Of a stretch of 45,576 nucleotides of DNA, positions 41,384 through 45,576 are shown in pieces (position 1 is the first letter of the stretch; each line of letters opens with the position of its first letter). Source of the stretch: Actinophytocola sp. (GTDB lineage: Bacteria > Actinomycetota > Actinomycetes > Mycobacteriales > Pseudonocardiaceae); contig NZ_WHTD01000053.1 of the NCBI RefSeq assembly GCF_009379765.1, forward strand, positions 1 to 45,576. Reading direction: 5' to 3'. A program made the translations under genes and the position numbers. Below the pieces are notes generated by a model. The model saw only the letters and a program-made list of their open reading frames with translations. It searched no databases and was not told the DNA's origin.

Positions 41384-42529
41384 TCAGTCCACCGGCACGA
41401 GGGTCAGCTTGGCCGGGTCCATCCGGACGAATACGTCGGTGCCCGGTTGGATGGAGACCGACGGGTTCCCGCGGGCCCGGATCTCGTGCTCTCCCACCCG
41501 GATCACGTGCTCGACGGCCTCGCCGAGGAAGGCGCGATTCACCACCGTGCCCTTCCACTCGTTCGGTACCTCGCTGGCCCGGCTGTCGACGTCGATCTCC
41601 ACGGCCTCCGGCCGTATCGAGACGACGACGTCCCGGTTCGGCGCGATGTCCACAGCGGAGTCGAGCGCGAGCGGCCCGTCGACGGTGAGCACCGTGTATC
41701 GGTCACCTGCCTTCGCCTCGACGGTTGCGGTGAGCATGTTCGTCGTGCCGATGAACTCCGCGACGAACCTGCTGTTGGGGTTCTCGTAGATCTCCCGTGG
41801 CCGGCCGAGCTGAATGATGTTGCCGTGCTTCATTACCGCGACCGTCGTACTCAGCACCAATGCCTCGGTCTGGTCGTGGGTGACGTAGACCGAAGTGATG
41901 CCGAGGTCGCGCTGCAGGCGCTTCAGCTCGTAGCGCAACGACTCCCGCAACTTGGCGTCCAAGTTGGACAGCGGCTCGTCGAGGAGCAGCAGCGACGGCT
42001 CGACTACCAACGCGCGAGCCAGCGCAAGCCGCTGCTGCTGGCCGCCGGAGAGCTTGGTCGCCGGCCGGGAGGCGAAATCGTCGAGCTCCATCGTGTTCAG
42101 CACCCGGTGCACCTGATCGGCGATCTTGGTTTTGCTTGGCCGCGCGCCGCGCCTCTTGACCTGCAAGGGAAACGCGACGTTCGCGAACACCGACATGTGC
42201 GGCCAGATCGCGTAGGACTGGAACACCATGCCGAGCCCGCGCTCATTGGCCGGGACGCTGCGCGGCTTGCGCCCGTCCCGACCCTCGAACAACACCCGGC
42301 CGTCGACCTCGATCACCCCCGCGTCGGGGTGCTCGAGCCCCGCGATGGAGCGCAGAGTGGTCGTCTTGCCGCAGCCCGACGGCCCGAGCAGGGTGAACAT
42401 CTCACCCTCACGTACGTCGAAGCTGATGCCGTTGACCGCGAACACTCGGTCCGTCCCGTTCCCGGTCTTGGCTCGGCGCCGGCGCACCTCTCCCTCGAAC
42501 GACTTGGCCAGGTTCTCCACGCGAAGCAC
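41384..42529 (-). CDS. ABC transporter ATPase with C-terminal TOBE domain (FbpC/PotA-type)
   Basis: The 381-residue protein has Walker A GPSGCGKTT, Q-loop VFQSYAIWPHM, signature LSGGQQQRLALARAL, Walker B LLLLDEPLSNLDA and the H-loop His (VTHDQTEAL). About 130 further residues form the TOBE domain (VVSIRPEAVEI). It is the type that powers FbpAB-like importers, so it most likely serves the binding protein and permease at 32501-35411, although it lies on the other strand 6 kb away. A 10-residue Arg-rich insert (EVRRRRAKTG) sits before the ABC core. GTG start after AGGAGGTC. Confidence 0.92.
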   Translation of the reverse strand: MLRVENLAKSFEGEVRRRRAKTGNGTDRVFAVNGISFDVREGEMFTLLGPSGCGKTTTLRSIAGLEHPDAGVIEVDGRVLFEGRDGRKPRSVPANERGLGMVFQSYAIWPHMSVFANVAFPLQVKRRGARPSKTKIADQVHRVLNTMELDDFASRPATKLSGGQQQRLALARALVVEPSLLLLDEPLSNLDAKLRESLRYELKRLQRDLGITSVYVTHDQTEALVLSTTVAVMKHGNIIQLGRPREIYENPNSRFVAEFIGTTNMLTATVEAKAGDRYTVLTVDGPLALDSAVDIAPNRDVVVSIRPEAVEIDVDSRASEVPNEWKGTVVNRAFLGEAVEHVIRVGEHEIRARGNPSVSIQPGTDVFVRMDPAKLTLVPVD

Positions 42530-42568
42530 AGTGACCTCCTGATCTGGACCCGCGTCCGGTCTGGCTGA

Positions 42569-43204
42569 TCAGCTGGCGTTCGGGTCGCGGACCGGCTCGA
42601 CGACCGTGCCGTCGCCCTGACCGGCGACCTGGCCGTGTCCACCGTGGACGGTTCCCTGGGTGACCGCGGCACGCATCAGCTCGGCCCCCTCCTCCATCGA
42701 CAGCTGGACCGGGTGGCGTTCGATGTTGTGCAGCTTCATCGTGCGCAGCAGTCCGGTGTCCTGGATGGCGAGATACCGCGAGGTGTCGTTCTCGTCCAGG
42801 TTGAAGTGCTCGTGCCAGGCCCAGCGCGGGGGTGCGAACAAGGTGCCCTCGGACCACTCGACGACCTCGACCGGCTCGTCGTCGTAGTTGATGAGCGAGT
42901 AGCCGTTGCCCTTCACCACGTAGAGATAGGCCTCGGTCGTGTGCCGGTGGCGCACGGAGGCCGAGCCGGGCTTGAGCTCCGCGAGGTGGGCGTTGAGCAC
43001 CTCGTAGTCGGCGAGGTCGAACCAGTGGCCGCGGTTGTTGCGCCACTTCCGTTCCGGCAGGTCCATCTTGCGCAGGTCGTGCGGGACGACGAGACCCTTG
43101 ATGGGCGGGTGCTGCCGGTTGAACTCGTCCCGGGCGGCAATCTCCGACGTGTCGCGATTCTTCTTCTCGCTGGCAAGTACGCCTTTTCCGTAGTCGTCGC
43201 GCAC
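42569..43204 (-). CDS. Single-cupin protein
   Basis: The 211-residue protein has one cupin with an apparently complete metal site: H-R-H-x-x-E (VRHRHTTEAYLYVVKG) and a later WHEHFN block. It resembles half of a gentisate-dioxygenase-like bicupin and may be a ring-cleaving or metal-dependent enzyme; function is not assigned. The C-terminal ~35 residues are Gly/His-rich. It starts at a GTG with GGAGTGAAGA before it and heads the minus-strand operon with the ABC ATPase and MFS genes. A GntR-type site lies 54 bases upstream. Confidence 0.78.
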   Translation of the reverse strand: MRDDYGKGVLASEKKNRDTSEIAARDEFNRQHPPIKGLVVPHDLRKMDLPERKWRNNRGHWFDLADYEVLNAHLAELKPGSASVRHRHTTEAYLYVVKGNGYSLINYDDEPVEVVEWSEGTLFAPPRWAWHEHFNLDENDTSRYLAIQDTGLLRTMKLHNIERHPVQLSMEEGAELMRAAVTQGTVHGGHGQVAGQGDGTVVEPVRDPNAS

Positions 43205-43256
43205 TCTTCACTCCTTCGGGTCGAGTACAGATGAGTACACTCCAGCGGTGGACTAA

Positions 43257-43267
43257 AGGTCTAACCC
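43257..43267. promoter_or_regulatory. Putative GntR-type operator upstream of the single-cupin operon
   Basis: GGTCTAACC (43258-43266) has the G-G-T-N3-A-C-C form. The larger context TGGACTAAAGGTCTAACC shares GACTAAAGGT with 30016-30025. The site is 54 bases before the cupin start on the minus strand. Only the core matches the FadR-type consensus. Confidence 0.35.
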
Positions 43268-43454
43268 TTTTCGGGACAGTTACGGAAAAGTTATCCTAGG
43301 CGCCCGTCGCTCCGCGCGGGGTCGTGCGGCGGTCCGCCGGCGAGTGGCGCACCCCGGGGAACTCCATGGCGCCGAGTCTCATCATCGCCACCGTCGCTGC
43401 CATAGCCTCCTGTGGCGGAGTTCGCGCGGTCCATTCACAGCTGAGATAAACATT

Positions 43455-43470
43455 ATACCATTGGGCCAAT
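43455..43470. promoter_or_regulatory. Shared 13-mer and palindrome before the MFS exporter gene
   Basis: ATACCATTGGGCC (43455-43467) is identical to 27719-27731. It overlaps a perfect palindrome ATTGG-G-CCAAT (43460-43470). The palindrome ends 16 bases before the TTG start at 43487, an ideal position for a repressor. The sequence just upstream, ACATTATA, is AT-rich and could include the -10. Confidence 0.45.
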
Positions 43471-43486
43471 AATGAGGAGGGTCTCG

Positions 43487-44791
43487 TTGCGGCGACCGGT
43501 GGCGGTCATGGCGGCGCGCGCGCGTGGTGGCGCGGGGCGGATCTTCCGCTCCCTGGCGGTGCCCAACTACCGGTTGTACTTCATGGGCCAGGCGGTCAGC
43601 GTCGTGGGCACCTGGATGCAGCGGGTCGCCCAGGACTGGCTGGTGCTCGACCTGTCCGACTCGGCGGTGGCGCTCGGCATCGCGACCGCGCTGCAGTTCC
43701 TGCCGACGCTGCTGTTCGGGCTGTGGGGCGGCGTGCTGGTGGACCGGCTCGACCGGCGCCGCACGATCATGGCCACCCAGGCGGTGAGCGGGGTGCTGGC
43801 CGCGGTGCTCGCCGTTGCGGTGCTCACCGGCGTGGCGCAGCTGTGGATGGTCTACCTGCTCGCGCTGTGCCTCGGCTTCGTCACCGTGGTCGACGTGCCG
43901 GCGCGGCAGGCGTTCGTCACCGAGGTCGTCGGGCCCGCGGACTACGTCAACGCCCAGTCACTGAACTCGACGGTCAACAACGCGGGCCGGCTCGTCGGGC
44001 CCGCGGTCGCCGGCATCCTCATCGCGGCGGTCGACATCGGCATGGCGTTCGCGGTCAACGCGGTGTCCTTCGCGGCCGTCCTGCTCGGACTGGCCAGGAT
44101 GAACACCGCCGCGTTGCGCCGGGTGCCACGCGCGTCACGGGTGTCCGGCGGCGCCAGGGAGGGGCTGCGCTACGTCTGGGGCCACCCGGAGCTGCGGGCG
44201 TGCATGCTGCTGGTGGCCGTGGTCGGGCTCGCCGGCCAGAACTTCCGGGTCGTCCTGCCGCTGCTGGCCAGGGACACCCTCGACGGCGGCCCCGAGGTCT
44301 ACGGGTGGCTCACCTCCGCGCTCGGCATCGGCGCGGTGCTCGGCGGGCTCGTGAGCGCGGGCCGCCGGGCGGTGACGTCGTGGTCGCTGCTGCGCTGGAC
44401 GTGGATCTTCGGCGGGGTGAACGTGATCGCGGCGTTCGTGCCCGGCCTGGCCCTGGCGCTGGGCATGATGGTGGCGCTGGGGGTCGCGAACGTCTCGTTC
44501 AACACGCTGGCCCGCACCATGCTGCAGATCAACACCGAGCCGGCGATGCAGGGCCGGGTGATCGCCCTGCACAGCCTCGTGTTCCTCGGCAGCACCCCGA
44601 TCGGCGGCCCGCTCACCGGATGGCTGTGCGAGCACTGGGGCGCCGGTGCCGGGCTGCTGCTCGCCGGGGTGTCGGCGGGGCTCGCCGCCCTCGCTCTGAC
44701 GCCGATGCTGCGCCGCTTGCGCGCGGCGAGCGCCGCCACCGCCCGGGACGCCACCGGGAGCGCGGTCCGGGACCCCGCTCAGGACGTCTGA
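43487..44791 (+). CDS. MFS efflux transporter (MFS_3/EntS-like)
   Basis: The 434-residue protein has 12 predicted helices with VLVDRLDRRR in the helix 2-3 loop and STPIGGPLTG near helix 11. The TTG at 43487 has GAGGAGG six bases upstream and is preferred. The ATG at 43472 is in frame, would add 5 residues, and would overlap the palindrome. It is probably an exporter controlled by the adjacent GntR-family regulator, whose gene overlaps it convergently by 13 bases. Confidence 0.85.
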   Translation: MRRPVAVMAARARGGAGRIFRSLAVPNYRLYFMGQAVSVVGTWMQRVAQDWLVLDLSDSAVALGIATALQFLPTLLFGLWGGVLVDRLDRRRTIMATQAVSGVLAAVLAVAVLTGVAQLWMVYLLALCLGFVTVVDVPARQAFVTEVVGPADYVNAQSLNSTVNNAGRLVGPAVAGILIAAVDIGMAFAVNAVSFAAVLLGLARMNTAALRRVPRASRVSGGAREGLRYVWGHPELRACMLLVAVVGLAGQNFRVVLPLLARDTLDGGPEVYGWLTSALGIGAVLGGLVSAGRRAVTSWSLLRWTWIFGGVNVIAAFVPGLALALGMMVALGVANVSFNTLARTMLQINTEPAMQGRVIALHSLVFLGSTPIGGPLTGWLCEHWGAGAGLLLAGVSAGLAALALTPMLRRLRAASAATARDATGSAVRDPAQDV

Positions 44792-45414
44792 GCCACCCGG
44801 TCCGCGGTGCGCTGCAGGTGCTCGCGCATGATCGCGGCGTCGACGTCGCCGTCGGCGACCGCGTCGACGAACTTGGCGTGCTCGCCCGCGCCTTTGCGGC
44901 CCATCAGCGGCGCGCGCGTCTTGGCTTCCTTCAACGACATCAGCATCGGCCCGTGGAAGCTCTCCACCAGCATCTCGATGGCCACGTTGTGCGTGCACGC
45001 GGCGACTCTGGTGTGGAACTCGGCGGACAGCGACATCGAGTACGTGTCGTCCTTGAGCGCGGCCTTCTGCCGCTCGCAGATCTCGCGCAGCGCGGTGATG
45101 TCCTGCTCGGTGGCGCGCGCGACCACCATCGGGACGATGCCGAGCTCGAAGACCATCCGCGCCTCGGTGACCTCCGAGGCGGTGAGCGGGCTCAACCGCA
45201 GCAGGTCGGCGAGCCCCTCGCCGAGCCGCGCGTTGGTCGGGGTGGTGACGAACGCGCCGCCGTGCGCGCCGACCCGGATGTCGACCAGGCCACCCGCCTC
45301 GAGCACCCGCAACGCCTCGCGTACGGTGACCCGGCTGACCCCGAACCTGCTGCAGAGCTCGCGCTCGCTCGGCAGCCGGTCGCCGGGCTTGAGCTTGCCC
45401 TGGTGGATGAGCAT
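44779..45414 (-). CDS. FadR-subfamily GntR regulator, 5' end interrupted
   Basis: The 211 readable residues hold most of the winged helix (KLKPGDRLPSERELCSRFGVSRVTVREALRVLE) and a C-terminal FCD domain with a likely metal site (E/H residues around AEFHTRVAAC and EHAKFVDA). Homology continues upstream of the ATG at 45414 for 16 more in-frame codons (A-R-W-I-Q-A-Q-V-I-V-D-Q-I-R), the first helix of GntR domains. It then hits a TGA at 45463-45465 at the edge of the insertion-like sequence. No start with a ribosome site exists, so the protein is probably shortened or lost. When intact it would repress genes in response to an organic acid. Confidence 0.82.
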   Translation of the reverse strand: MLIHQGKLKPGDRLPSERELCSRFGVSRVTVREALRVLEAGGLVDIRVGAHGGAFVTTPTNARLGEGLADLLRLSPLTASEVTEARMVFELGIVPMVVARATEQDITALREICERQKAALKDDTYSMSLSAEFHTRVAACTHNVAIEMLVESFHGPMLMSLKEAKTRAPLMGRKGAGEHAKFVDAVADGDVDAAIMREHLQRTADRVAQTS

Positions 45415-45487
45415 CCGGATCTGGTCGACGATGACCTGAGCCTGGATCCACCGCGCGGATTGTCACCGGGAGTGTGTCGTGACAGCA

Positions 45488-45556
45488 GAAGTGCCCTTTG
45501 ACCTGGGAGAATCGGAGTTGCTGATACCCCGATACCCATAGCCGAAAGGGCACTTC
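45488..45556. repeat. 12-bp inverted repeat before the putative transposase start
   Basis: GAAGTGCCCTTT (45488-45499) is exactly complementary to AAAGGGCACTTC (45545-45556), 45 bases apart. The second arm ends 4 bases before an ATG. It could block read-in transcription into a transposase gene, or be a subterminal binding site for the transposase. Confidence 0.6.
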
Positions 45557-45560
45557 GTAG

Positions 45561-45576
45561 ATGCGATTGTTGCATA
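45561..45576 (+). CDS. Possible transposase, first five codons only
   Basis: ATG at 45561 opens M-R-L-L-H before the window ends. Ribosome-site-like bases are weak. The call rests only on its place right after the IS-like inverted repeats. Confidence 0.3.

Larger units (their letters stand above)
45461..45576. mobile_element. Probable left end of an insertion sequence, runs off the window
   Basis: GntR coding homology stops here. The following 100 bases have no similarity to the rest of the window and contain two inverted repeats: TGTCAC (45461-45466) with GTGACA (45479-45484), and a 12-bp pair at 45488-45556. A start codon follows at 45561. This is the layout of an IS end with its transposase promoter. 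The family cannot be named from so little, and the exact border (about 45455-45470) is uncertain. Confidence 0.55.

Noticed and set aside
45192..45575. A minus-strand frame at the right end crossing from the regulator into the IS-like sequence
   Set aside because: It is a different frame from the GntR protein, gives Ser/Arg-rich shadow sequence and has no ribosome site.

Overview
The window is very GC-rich, with dense, often overlapping genes (ATGA, GTGA and TGATG junctions), many GTG and TTG starts, and strong hairpin terminators. This is typical of an actinomycete. The 4-hydroxyphenylglycine genes and the terminator style suggest Pseudonocardiaceae, but that is inference. I saw no rRNA, tRNA or CRISPR array.

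Region A (1-12757, plus strand) is a biosynthetic operon. It opens with the 3' end of a FabF-like ketosynthase, followed by 4-hydroxymandelate synthase, a PhyH-type Fe/2-oxoglutarate dioxygenase, a DUF3050 haem-oxygenase-fold protein, an O-methyltransferase and a cytochrome P450. Next come a FabH-like condensing enzyme, a free acyl carrier protein, a second FabH-like protein lacking catalytic residues, a free NRPS-type condensation protein, both subunits of a ThDP E1 dehydrogenase, and an ATP-grasp ligase. Between the second FabH-like gene and the condensation gene lie 3'-end remnants of copies of both genes, each followed by a strong hairpin. They are scars of a collapsed tandem duplication.

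Region B (12758-16845) holds an SGNH hydrolase, an internally deleted mycothiol-maleylpyruvate-isomerase-type gene, and a minus-strand operon of an acyl-AMP ligase and an MFS exporter. Region C (17207-23231) has a secreted GDSL hydrolase, a strong terminator, then a translationally coupled operon of P450, HSL-type hydrolase, 4-hydroxymandelate oxidase and Hpg aminotransferase. HmaS (region A) with Hmo and HpgT (region C) gives the full route from 4-hydroxyphenylpyruvate to 4-hydroxyphenylglycine. No modular NRPS is present here, so any assembly by these genes would use free-standing parts: ACP, C protein, acyl-AMP ligase, ATP-grasp, FabH pair and ThDP enzyme.

Region D (23236-27608) has a CrtC/AttH-like protein, a CDP-alcohol phosphotransferase fused to a sulfatase/LtaS-like domain, and a methyltransferase. 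These look like lipid or envelope functions at the flank of the cluster.

Region E-H (27808-45576) looks catabolic. It has a double-cupin protein with an MFS transporter, then an 800-bp gap with a decayed DUF35 gene and a promoter-like site. A nine-kb operon follows: two thiolase-fold/DUF35 pairs, an iron-type ABC binding protein and permease, an ADP-forming acyl-CoA synthetase and a beta-hydroxyacid dehydrogenase. A minus-strand operon carries a cupin, the ABC ATPase and an MFS protein. Last come another MFS exporter and a FadR-type GntR regulator. I infer uptake, CoA activation and carbon-carbon cleavage of an acid, possibly aromatic. The regulator's 5' end is interrupted, and the last ~115 bases look like the end of an insertion sequence.
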